A stretch of 22,625 nt of DNA from JBDNIO01 sp041688215 (GTDB taxonomy: Bacteria > Pseudomonadota > Gammaproteobacteria > Nevskiales > Salinisphaeraceae). Made by a program: the position numbers and the translations under genes. The notes below the pieces were generated by a model. The model saw nothing but the letters and a program-made list of their open reading frames with translations, was not told the origin of the DNA and ran no database searches. This document shows positions 1 through 6,396 of the stretch, one piece after another; position 1 is the first letter of the stretch; each line of letters opens with the position of its first letter. The stretch lies in the NCBI GenBank assembly GCA_041688215.1, contig JBDNIO010000127.1:1-22625 (forward strand). Direction: 5' to 3'.

Positions 1-169
1 GCCTGCCACTGGGCCGCGCTACGGTGGGAGCGTCTACCTGGAAAGTTATTCATTGAAACCGCCTGATTGGTTGTGAATTCAGGTGACTATTGTCCGGGTG
101 TTTTTGCTTGGGTATATAACGCCGGTCAGTGAACGCTTACATCTGTCCGACCCTATCCCGATGCCCGCG

Positions 170-225
170 TTGTAACCGATTGTTAATACAACTGTAACCC
201 GCTGTAAATGCTTTCAGCCTAGCCT
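170..225 (+). promoter_or_regulatory. Pho-box-like tandem repeats plus -10 element upstream of olsB
   Basis: Four TGTAA-type half-sites lie in direct orientation: TTGTAAC (170-176), TTGTTAA (180-186), CTGTAAC (192-198) and CTGTAAA (202-208). Their spacings are 10, 12 and 10 bp, so the pairs repeat every 22 bp, two helical turns. A -10-like TAGCCT lies at 220-225, 11 bp beyond the last repeat, and no good -35 is needed if an activator replaces it. This geometry matches PhoB-type promoters, where 7-bp direct repeats sit about one turn upstream of the -10. The downstream genes fit, because ornithine-lipid synthesis is phosphate-starvation induced in several Proteobacteria. Another OmpR-family regulator could bind the same layout; the identity of the protein is inference. 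Confidence 0.5.
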
Positions 226-257
226 TTGGCCGTGTTTTTCTGCCCCGAGGTCAGGCC

Positions 258-1055
258 ATGGTATCCGCGGCCCAGGATTTATTTCAGGCGACTGATAAAC
301 CCCGTCTTGTTTGCACTTTTGCCGAAAACAGAAGCGAAATCGAAGACAGCCTGCGACTGCGCTATCGCATATTCGCCCAGGAAATGGGCGCCACGATCAA
401 CACCGAATTCGACCGCAACGGCGTGGGCATGGAGCGTGACGAATATGACGCGCAATGTCGCCACCTGCTGGTACGCGATACCCGCAGCAACCGCGTGGTC
501 GCCAGCACTCGGATACTCACGCATGAACAACGCACACGCGCAGGCGGGTTTTACTCCGCAAACGAGTTCGATCTGTCTGCCCTGGCCGACTTGGACGGGC
601 GTTTCATGGAAATCGGACGCACCTGCGTGCACCCGGATTACCGCCGCGGCGCGGTTATCGCGGTGCTCTGGTCCGGCATTTCGAAATTCATACAAACCGG
701 CGGGTATCAGCACCTGATCGGCTGCGCCAGTATTGAACTGAATGGGAATTTCAGCCGTGCGCATGGTATATTTGAGCAACTGAAGAAAAACCATTCGTCA
801 CTGTCTGCATTACAGGTAAAGCCACGGCTGCCCATACCTGCGGCAGAGTTACCCGACGGTCTGCTGCGGCTCCCACCTTTGCTCAAAGCCTATATCAACC
901 TGGGCGCCAGAGTGGGCGGGCCGCCCTGCTGGGATCCGGATTTCGGGGTGGCGGATTTGTTCATGCACCTGAAAATAGAGAATCTACGCCCACGCTATGC
1001 CCGCCACTTCCGCCTCCAGCCCAGCCACCGTCAAGCGATGGCAATACCAGCTTAA
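258..1055 (+). CDS. olsB: OlsB-like ornithine-acyl-ACP N-acyltransferase (GNAT-like)
   Basis: A 265-residue soluble protein. By family it transfers a 3-hydroxyacyl chain from ACP to the alpha-amino group of ornithine, making lyso-ornithine lipid at the inner membrane. The acyltransferase core is visible as RLRYRIFAQEMG (residues 33-44), VVASTRIL (80-87), the EIGRTCVHPDYRRG stretch (118-131) and LIGCASIEL (153-161), a combination typical of OlsB and related hemolysin-like acyltransferases. The start is supported by GAGG at 247-250, seven bases before the ATG. Its 3' end overlaps the next gene, a PlsC-type acyltransferase, by 59 bases; that pairing is the olsB-olsA arrangement. A related acyl-ACP acyltransferase with another amine acceptor cannot be excluded. 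Confidence 0.75.
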   Translation: MVSAAQDLFQATDKPRLVCTFAENRSEIEDSLRLRYRIFAQEMGATINTEFDRNGVGMERDEYDAQCRHLLVRDTRSNRVVASTRILTHEQRTRAGGFYSANEFDLSALADLDGRFMEIGRTCVHPDYRRGAVIAVLWSGISKFIQTGGYQHLIGCASIELNGNFSRAHGIFEQLKKNHSSLSALQVKPRLPIPAAELPDGLLRLPPLLKAYINLGARVGGPPCWDPDFGVADLFMHLKIENLRPRYARHFRLQPSHRQAMAIPA

Positions 1056-1773
1056 ACTCTGCAAATTCATCGCGCATTGCCTGATTGCCGTAGCGGTAAT
1101 GCTTACCCTGCCCCTGCATAAACGCTATATGCGAAGGCTCTCCGGCTGGTGGTACCGGCGGCTGCTGGTAATAATGAACGTGCGGCTGGAGGTGCAGGGT
1201 GCGCGCCCTAAGGCTACCGTACTGGCGGTTTCAAATCACGTTTCCTGGGTAGACATCCTCATCTATGGGAGTCTTTTACAGCCGGCATTCGTATCCAAGG
1301 CCGAGGTTGCGAAATGGCCCATAGTGGGCGCGATTGCACGCGCCACACATACGATTTTTTTGCCGCGCGGCGCCTTCAAAACTCGCCAGACCTCAGACAC
1401 CCTGGCCGCCACCCTGAAACAGGGCACCAGTGTCATGTTATTCCCCGAAGCCGCCACCAGTGACAGCGTAACGCCGGGGCGTTTCCATGCGCGTCTGTTT
1501 ACCGCCGCGCTGGATCACGACTACGCAGTGCAACCAGTCGCGATACGCTATTTGCCAGAACATTTGCCAGAACAGCCGGGCATTGCCGGGCAACACCCCT
1601 GGGCAGCCTGGGTCAACGACGCAGGACTTGGCGGACATCTGAATAAGCTACTGCGATTACAGAAACTGAACGTCTCGGTTAGCTTCTGCGAAGCGATTTC
1701 ACCCCAGGGCCACGACCGCCGCAGCCTGGCGCATGCCAGCCACAGCAGCATTACGGCGCAGCTTCAACCCTGA
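997..1773 (+). CDS. olsA: OlsA-like lyso-ornithine lipid O-acyltransferase (PlsC family)
   Basis: A 258-residue membrane-associated 1-acylglycerol-3-phosphate acyltransferase-family protein. A hydrophobic segment at residues 24-41 is followed by the catalytic NHVSWVD block (H81-x4-D86), FLPRG (121-125) and the substrate block FPEAATSD (149-156), all in the usual PlsC order. Next to an OlsB-like gene it most likely adds the second acyl chain to lyso-ornithine lipid, although PlsC-type phospholipid acylation is the alternative. The ATG at 997 is the only start giving the full N-terminus and lies 59 bases inside olsB, implying translational coupling. The stop at 1771-1773 runs 10 bases into the end of the convergent OmpA-type gene, so there is no intergenic terminator. 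Confidence 0.8.
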   Translation: MPATSASSPATVKRWQYQLKLCKFIAHCLIAVAVMLTLPLHKRYMRRLSGWWYRRLLVIMNVRLEVQGARPKATVLAVSNHVSWVDILIYGSLLQPAFVSKAEVAKWPIVGAIARATHTIFLPRGAFKTRQTSDTLAATLKQGTSVMLFPEAATSDSVTPGRFHARLFTAALDHDYAVQPVAIRYLPEHLPEQPGIAGQHPWAAWVNDAGLGGHLNKLLRLQKLNVSVSFCEAISPQGHDRRSLAHASHSSITAQLQP

Positions 1774-2678
1774 CTGAGAATAACCTCGACGCGCCGGTTT
1801 TCGCGTCGGCCGGCCGCGGTTTCGTTGGAAGCCACAGGCCGTCTTTCACCAAAACCTTCGGTGCTGACACGCGTACCTTCAATGCCCCGCGTCAGCAGCG
1901 CATCGGTTACCGACTGCGCCCGCGCACGCGACAATTGCAGGTTATAAGTGCCCGTACCCTCACTGTCGGTATGGCCCTCCACGCGAATTGCATACATGGG
2001 GTTTTCCTGCAGGAAATTCGCCAGCTGGTCCATGATGCGCTGGGTGTAAAGCTTCAGATCGGCACTGTCGAAATTAAACAGTACTTCGCCCAGGGTCAGC
2101 ACCAGCCCGCGACTGGTAAGACGCGGTTTGAGTTCAGCCAGCAACTGCTGCACCTGCCGCAGGCGCTGTTCCGCGGTTTGGGTGCGGCTGCGTGTTGTTT
2201 CGATACGCGCGCGCTCGCTGGCGGCCTGCTCACGTAATTCGCCGGCACAGCGCTGCGCCTCTTCGGCGCGTTGTCGCGCCTGCGCGGCCAAGCGTTGTGC
2301 GTCCTCAGCCTTGCGCAGCGCATTCTCGGCTTGCCGGGCGCGTGCGTCCAGTTCCAGGTCCAGAGCTTTTTGTGTTAACTCCTCGGCCCGATTCTCGGCG
2401 TTTTTCCTGCGCGCATTGGCACGTGCGGTTTTCGCCTTGAGCAGGCTCAGCTGCGCACGGTGCGTTTTTTCCGCTTCGTTTTCAGCGCGTTGCGCCCGGC
2501 TGAGAATTTCTTGCGCCTCGGCTACCGTAAGTGGCGCCAGGCGCACCACGCCTTCGTCACTCCTGATTTCAGCAACCGCGGTTTCGGCATCAACCAGCGC
2601 CGGGTTGGGCGCTGTGGCGCACCCGGCGAGTGCGCACAGGCCAACCAGCAGGCTCAGGGCGCGGAGGCGTTGCATCAA
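1764..2678 (-). CDS. OmpA-domain lipoprotein with N-terminal coiled coil (copy 1)
   Basis: A 304-residue predicted outer-membrane lipoprotein. The signal peptide ends in the lipobox LAGC with the lipidated Cys at residue 20. Residues about 25-185 are Ala/Arg/Glu/Gln-rich and should form a long helix or coiled coil, the first part resembling DUF4398. Residues about 190-303 are an OmpA C-terminal peptidoglycan-binding domain: FNFDSADL, GHTD with D238, then LSRARAQSV with R253, the usual diaminopimelate-binding Asp and Arg, and GRRENRRVEV. It should tether the outer membrane to peptidoglycan. It starts inside the stop of the upstream lipoprotein gene (ATGA, 2675-2678) and is the last gene of a four-gene minus-strand operon. 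A stabilising rather than enzymatic role is inferred. Confidence 0.85.
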   Translation of the reverse strand: MMQRLRALSLLVGLCALAGCATAPNPALVDAETAVAEIRSDEGVVRLAPLTVAEAQEILSRAQRAENEAEKTHRAQLSLLKAKTARANARRKNAENRAEELTQKALDLELDARARQAENALRKAEDAQRLAAQARQRAEEAQRCAGELREQAASERARIETTRSRTQTAEQRLRQVQQLLAELKPRLTSRGLVLTLGEVLFNFDSADLKLYTQRIMDQLANFLQENPMYAIRVEGHTDSEGTGTYNLQLSRARAQSVTDALLTRGIEGTRVSTEGFGERRPVASNETAAGRRENRRVEVILSQG

Positions 2679-3058
2679 CGAGACTCCCGCTGCTGCTCGT
2701 TCTCTTGTATGTTGCGACGCACGCGTGCCAGTTCATTTTCCGCGCGGTATGCGCTTTGGTCGGCCCGTTCGGCTTCGGCCACGGCCTGGGCGAGTTCGGC
2801 GTAGCCCAGCGCGGTTTCCGCCGCGTATCGCGCCTGCAGGTTATCGTTGCTATCGATGCGTTCCCGCGCCTGTTCCAGGGCTTTGCGCGCTTGGCGCATT
2901 TCTTCAGGCGCATACTGGCCGGCGCCTGCATTTTCCGCGCGGATAATTTCCGCGCTGGCAATGCCCATCGCATCCGTAGGCGGCGGCAATGTCGCGCAGC
3001 CCGCGGCAAACGACACGATCAGGAGCAGGCAGTTTACGGCTTTGGACGAGCGCACCAC
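2675..3058 (-). CDS. DUF4398-type small lipoprotein (copy 1)
   Basis: A 127-residue lipoprotein with signal peptide and lipobox FAAGC (Cys21). The mature part has the DUF4398 look: an A-x-x-I-x-x-A-E-x-A-G-A pattern, then YAPEEMRQARKALEQA, followed by charged helix to the end. It probably forms a helical hairpin or coiled coil in the periplasm. Function is unknown for the family as far as I know. The gene overlaps the following OmpA-domain gene by four bases (ATGA), so the two products are likely made together and may interact. It lies 55 bases after the first OmpA-type gene of the operon. Confidence 0.75.
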   Translation of the reverse strand: MVRSSKAVNCLLLIVSFAAGCATLPPPTDAMGIASAEIIRAENAGAGQYAPEEMRQARKALEQARERIDSNDNLQARYAAETALGYAELAQAVAEAERADQSAYRAENELARVRRNIQENEQQRESR

Positions 3059-3113
3059 TTTATCTCCAAAACTCAGTATTGATGTAGAAATTCGACACGC
3101 TGCCTGCCCTGCT

Positions 3114-4106
3114 TCACTCCGCGCTCTGTGGGTTATCCTCGCCCGCAGCGCCTGCGACTACGGAGGCGGTAACCCGCCGGTTTTTGCGCCGCCCGGCGTC
3201 TGTTGTGTTGTCGGCAATGGGCTGGGTCTGACCAAAACCCTGAACGGATAAACGCTGTTCGGCAATGCCCTGAGCAACAAGCGCCTGCGCCAGTGCCGCG
3301 GCACGCTGACGCGACACCGCCAGGTTATAGGCGCTGGCCTTTTCCTCGGGCGTTTGCGCCGCGAGGTCCGGGTTTTGTCCTACGAATGCCTCAAGATTGC
3401 TGCTCGAGGGCGGCGAGCTATCCGTGTGGCCGGCAATATCGAGGCTGTATCGCTGGTTGGCTTCAAGAAATTCTGCCACACGTTGGACCACGCCCTGTGA
3501 ATCGCCGGTGAGCTGTGCAGTACCGAGTGCGAAACGGATGCTACCGAACTTTTCCGGTACCAATTGCTGGCCCAGCCAGCGGTTGTCTGCTTTCGCCTGA
3601 ACGCGTTGCGCATTTTCCTGTTGATCCAGGGTGTGTTGCAGCTGGGCAAGCTCACCGAGACCGGACTCCACGTTGGCCTGGGCCAGCGCTATCTCGGCCC
3701 AGCGCGTCGCCATGTAACTGGCATGGTCCACTTGTGCCAGACGTTCGGGGTTTGCCAACGGTGCTTTTTTTATTTCTTCCCACGCAGCCTGTGCATCCGC
3801 AAGGCTGGCTTGCGCCTGGCCCAGTTCTTCACCGGCCACAGTTTGCGCCTGCGGCGCCTGATTGGCTTCGGTAACGGCCGCCTGTGCCCGCGTCAAAGCC
3901 TCGAAACCGGTAATCTTGTTCTCGTTATTGCGTTCAAACTGACGCGATAAATAGCGGGTGTCGTCACCGCGCGCAATCGCAAGTTCTGGCGCTGGCGGCG
4001 GGGGTGGCGGCACGGGATTGCCACGCAACAGGCCGCAACCGCCTAGCCCCATAGCCGCGATGGTTAGTACAAACAGTGTTGTTGGAGATTGTGTCGGCTT
4101 TTTCAT
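3114..4106 (-). CDS. OmpA-domain lipoprotein with insertion in the binding domain (copy 2)
   Basis: A 330-residue predicted lipoprotein. The lipobox is LGGC (Cys24), followed by a proline run at 32-40 that could be a spacer from the membrane. Residues about 45-180 are helical with DUF4398-like spacing, and residues about 185-316 are an OmpA C-terminal domain: GHTD with D229, VSRQRAAAL with R268, and GRRKNRRVTA. Unusually, 30 residues (230-259, rich in Ser, Pro and acidic residues) lie between the GHTD Asp and the tyrosine that begins the Arg helix, against 6 in the downstream paralogue. The gene begins in the stop of the preceding DUF4398-type gene (ATGA, 4103-4106). Peptidoglycan anchoring is inferred from the domain. 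Confidence 0.82.
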   Translation of the reverse strand: MKKPTQSPTTLFVLTIAAMGLGGCGLLRGNPVPPPPPPAPELAIARGDDTRYLSRQFERNNENKITGFEALTRAQAAVTEANQAPQAQTVAGEELGQAQASLADAQAAWEEIKKAPLANPERLAQVDHASYMATRWAEIALAQANVESGLGELAQLQHTLDQQENAQRVQAKADNRWLGQQLVPEKFGSIRFALGTAQLTGDSQGVVQRVAEFLEANQRYSLDIAGHTDSSPPSSSNLEAFVGQNPDLAAQTPEEKASAYNLAVSRQRAAALAQALVAQGIAEQRLSVQGFGQTQPIADNTTDAGRRKNRRVTASVVAGAAGEDNPQSAE

Positions 4107-4495
4107 TGCGCTTCCTCATTGCCTTCGACCGCGCCCTGAAATGCAGCACGCTTGCGCTCAACGGCTTCTTGCTGGGTCAGCGCCAATGCCAGGCGGGCGT
4201 CCACGGTGGCCTCTTCAACCAGGCGATCAATGCGACGCTTTTCGGCCGCGCTTATATCACGATGCTGGGTCGCCGCGTTGTACAGCAACCCCTGCGCCAA
4301 ACCCAGGCGCCGATGCGCTTCACGCAACGCGGCCGGGGCCAGTTGCGCCGCGCCGGCGGCCTCGGCCTTTTGCACCATGGCCTGGGCGGGACGTAACTGG
4401 CTATTCTCTGGAATCTGCGGCGCACGTACATTGCCGGCGCACGCGGCCAGCAACATCAGTAAAACAATAAAAGGGACACTTGCGACCCTGCCCAT
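4103..4495 (-). CDS. DUF4398-type small lipoprotein (copy 2)
   Basis: A 130-residue lipoprotein with lipobox LAAC (Cys19). The mature part contains RPAQAMVQKAEAAGAAQLAP followed by a helical region rich in Ala, Arg and Glu, the arrangement seen in DUF4398 proteins. It is the first gene of the minus-strand operon that continues with the OmpA-domain protein, a second DUF4398-type gene and a second OmpA-domain gene. On the minus strand a good AGGAG ribosome-binding site sits seven bases before the ATG. A 61-base gap separates it from the end of murU upstream, so it could have its own promoter or be read from amgK-murU. Function unknown; a periplasmic structural partner of the OmpA protein is inferred. 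Confidence 0.72.
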   Translation of the reverse strand: MGRVASVPFIVLLMLLAACAGNVRAPQIPENSQLRPAQAMVQKAEAAGAAQLAPAALREAHRRLGLAQGLLYNAATQHRDISAAEKRRIDRLVEEATVDARLALALTQQEAVERKRAAFQGAVEGNEEAQ

Positions 4496-4556
4496 GGCCT
4501 GCTCCTATGCAAGAAAATGGCCATTAGTCTAGCAGGATGCGCTTGCCGTTGCGGGG

Positions 4557-5225
4557 TTAATTCAGGCTGCCGCCCAATAATTTAAATGCTTGTGGGGTTC
4601 CTACGTCCTGCCATTTTCCCGTATAGACTTCGCCGCGCGTCTGGTTTGCCTCAATCGCCTGATACAACACGCGCGCCAGTGCGAAACGCGTGTCGGTTTG
4701 CGCGCTAAACAGCGTCGGCCGGTAGACGCCAATTCCGGTAAAAGTAAACAGGGGCGCCGTGCGGGTAACAACACCCTGCGCCAGCCCGAAGTCGCCTTGC
4801 GGATGGTGGGCAGGGTTTGGCGCGAGCACTAGATAACTGGTTGCATCGCTGTTTAACAGGGCACGCCGCAGCGTTTGCATCGGGTAGTCGGTAAGCACAT
4901 CGGCATTGACCACCGCGAACGGCGCGTCGTCACCTAACAAGGAGATCGCCTGGCGGATGCCGCCGCCGGTATCCAGTTGCCCGGGGACTTCCCGCGAATA
5001 ACTGATTTGCAGACCGTACTCGTGGCCACCGCCCAGGGTTTGCACGATCAGTTCCGCCTTGTAGGCAACGTTTATCACGACCTGTTCAAAGCCGGCCGCT
5101 GCAAGCGCCCGCAGGTGATGTTCGATTAAACGCCGTCCGGCGACTTTCAGCAGCGGCTTGGGCAGGGTATCGGTCCAGGGGCGCAGACGTTCGCCGCGCC
5201 CGGCGGCCAGGATCATGGCCTTCAT
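4557..5225 (-). CDS. murU: N-acetylmuramate-1-phosphate uridylyltransferase MurU
   Basis: A 222-residue nucleotidyltransferase of the glucose-1-phosphate thymidylyl/uridylyl-transferase fold. MurU converts MurNAc-alpha-1-phosphate plus UTP to UDP-MurNAc in cytoplasmic peptidoglycan recycling, bypassing de novo MurA/MurB synthesis. The N-terminus has the nucleotide-binding signature LAAGRGERLRPWT with PKPLL (K23), then GGGIRQA, the metal-binding VVNADV (D109) and GKWQDVGTP near the end. The short length fits MurU rather than longer sugar-nucleotide pyrophosphorylases. It directly follows amgK with a four-base ATGA overlap (5222-5225), and AmgK makes its substrate, which strengthens the call. 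Confidence 0.9.
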   Translation of the reverse strand: MKAMILAAGRGERLRPWTDTLPKPLLKVAGRRLIEHHLRALAAAGFEQVVINVAYKAELIVQTLGGGHEYGLQISYSREVPGQLDTGGGIRQAISLLGDDAPFAVVNADVLTDYPMQTLRRALLNSDATSYLVLAPNPAHHPQGDFGLAQGVVTRTAPLFTFTGIGVYRPTLFSAQTDTRFALARVLYQAIEANQTRGEVYTGKWQDVGTPQAFKLLGGSLN

Positions 5226-6220
5226 CGGGCGGTGTAGTGATCGAGTATTTGCGCCAGCGGCGCCAACTCGGGGTAGTCCGAAACCACAGGCCTCAGGTAG
5301 GCCAGAAAGCGCGGCGCGTCCTGCAGATACTGCGGTTTGCCGTCGCGATGATGGATGCGGGCAAATATGCCGAGCACCTTCAGGTGTCGTTGCACTCCGA
5401 TCCAGTCCACATCCTGCTGGAATTGTACAAAATCAGACGGAACTGGAAGGCCACGGTCGTGCGCGGATTGCCAATAATAACGTGTCCATTCGGTAACTTG
5501 TGCCTGCGGCCAGCTGATGAACGCATCCTTGAACAGCGAAAGCACGTCATAAGCAATCGGCCCAAAGCGTGCATCCTGAAAATCCAACACGCCGGGATTG
5601 GGCTGGCTACGCATCAGATTGCGCGGCATGAAGTCGCGATGCACGTAAACCCGGGACTGCGCCAGCGCTCGCTCTACAATGCGCTGAAAGACTGCATCCA
5701 GCGCCTGGCGTTCGCCAGCGCTCAGGCCAACCTGTAAATGCCGGGCAATAAACCAGTCCGGGAACAACTGCAATTCGCGCAATAGTTCGTGCGCATCGTA
5801 CTCGGGAAGAACGCCCGCGCGGCTGGCTAGCTGCCATTCCAGCAGGGCGTGAATCGCGTCCCTGAACAGGGTATCGGCATTGTCAGTGTCGAGCACATCC
5901 AGATAAGTCTGCTTGCCCAGATCCGTGAGCAGCAGAAAACCCTGCGCTAAATCCTGCGCTACAATGCGCGGCACGTTGACTCCGGCTTCATCCAGGAGGC
6001 CCGCAATTCTTACGAAGGGTTCAGAATTTTCCTGTGCCGGCGGCGCGTCCATCACGATATGGGTGGTGTCTGCGTGGCGCACCCGGAAATAACGCCGGAA
6101 ACTGGCATCCGCGGACGCGGGCGCCAGGCTGAACTCATCGCTGCCCAGCACTTTTTTCAGCCAGGTGTCTAGCTGTTCTAGTCGCAAGTCTTCCCGCTGT
6201 GGCGCTGATTCAGGCATCAT
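5222..6220 (-). CDS. amgK: Anomeric N-acetylmuramate/N-acetylglucosamine kinase AmgK
   Basis: A 332-residue aminoglycoside phosphotransferase-fold kinase that phosphorylates MurNAc (and GlcNAc) at the anomeric carbon for MurU. The catalytic loop HRDFMPRN (H194, D196, N201) and the metal-binding LDFQD (D213) are clear, counted from the ATG at 6220. I chose 6220 (ATG ATG, residues MMPES) over the ATG at 6352, because the extra 44 residues look like untranslated leader (Arg/Cys-rich, no homology) and 332 residues fits the family. The ribosome-binding site, AAAGAAA, is weak. The gene is divergent from lptD, with a candidate promoter at 6325-6352, and is translationally coupled to murU downstream. 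Confidence 0.88.
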   Translation of the reverse strand: MMPESAPQREDLRLEQLDTWLKKVLGSDEFSLAPASADASFRRYFRVRHADTTHIVMDAPPAQENSEPFVRIAGLLDEAGVNVPRIVAQDLAQGFLLLTDLGKQTYLDVLDTDNADTLFRDAIHALLEWQLASRAGVLPEYDAHELLRELQLFPDWFIARHLQVGLSAGERQALDAVFQRIVERALAQSRVYVHRDFMPRNLMRSQPNPGVLDFQDARFGPIAYDVLSLFKDAFISWPQAQVTEWTRYYWQSAHDRGLPVPSDFVQFQQDVDWIGVQRHLKVLGIFARIHHRDGKPQYLQDAPRFLAYLRPVVSDYPELAPLAQILDHYTAR

Positions 6221-6324
6221 GGTTTCTTTAATGGAAATGGCTCGCGTTGCACTGGCATTGCGACGGCACCTTTGCAGCCGCATAATCGGCCGGCGTACTC
6301 GAAAGTAGCTGTCGCACCCGGGAG

Positions 6325-6352
6325 ATTGTAGCGATACGGGAGGACGCCGCAA
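6325..6352 (-). promoter_or_regulatory. Candidate sigma70-type promoter for amgK-murU
   Basis: Read on the minus strand, TTGCGG (6352-6347), a 16-bp spacer, then TACAAT (6330-6325), five of six matches to the -10 consensus. Transcription would begin about 100 bases before the chosen amgK ATG at 6220, leaving the longer upstream ATG at 6352 outside the transcript. Predicted by eye only. Confidence 0.35.
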
Positions 6353-6353
6353 A

Positions 6354-6381
6354 TCGACATCTCAAAACTGGTTTCTAATAT
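6354..6381 (+). promoter_or_regulatory. Candidate promoter for lptD
   Basis: TCGACA (6354-6359; five of six matches to TTGACA) is followed after 16 bp by TAATAT (6376-6381). The predicted start would be near 6388, only about nine bases before the lptD GTG, giving an almost leaderless mRNA. I saw no sigmaE-like GGAACTT/TCAAA pair here. Predicted by eye only. Confidence 0.3.
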
Positions 6382-6396
6382 GGTTTCGGTCGCGCC

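Noticed and set aside
1..169. Possible 3' end of an upstream gene in any of the three plus-strand frames
   Set aside because: All three frames close by position 76 and the 17-25 residues in each show no recognisable motif. Nothing else identifiable is in this stretch.
2128..2946. 272-residue plus-strand reading frame
   Set aside because: It is antisense to the OmpA-type gene, extremely rich in Arg, Ser, Ala and Cys, and is a codon-bias shadow.
6221..6352. Longer amgK start at 6352
   Set aside because: The added 44 residues look unrelated to the family, and the predicted promoter lies at the 6352 end of this extension.
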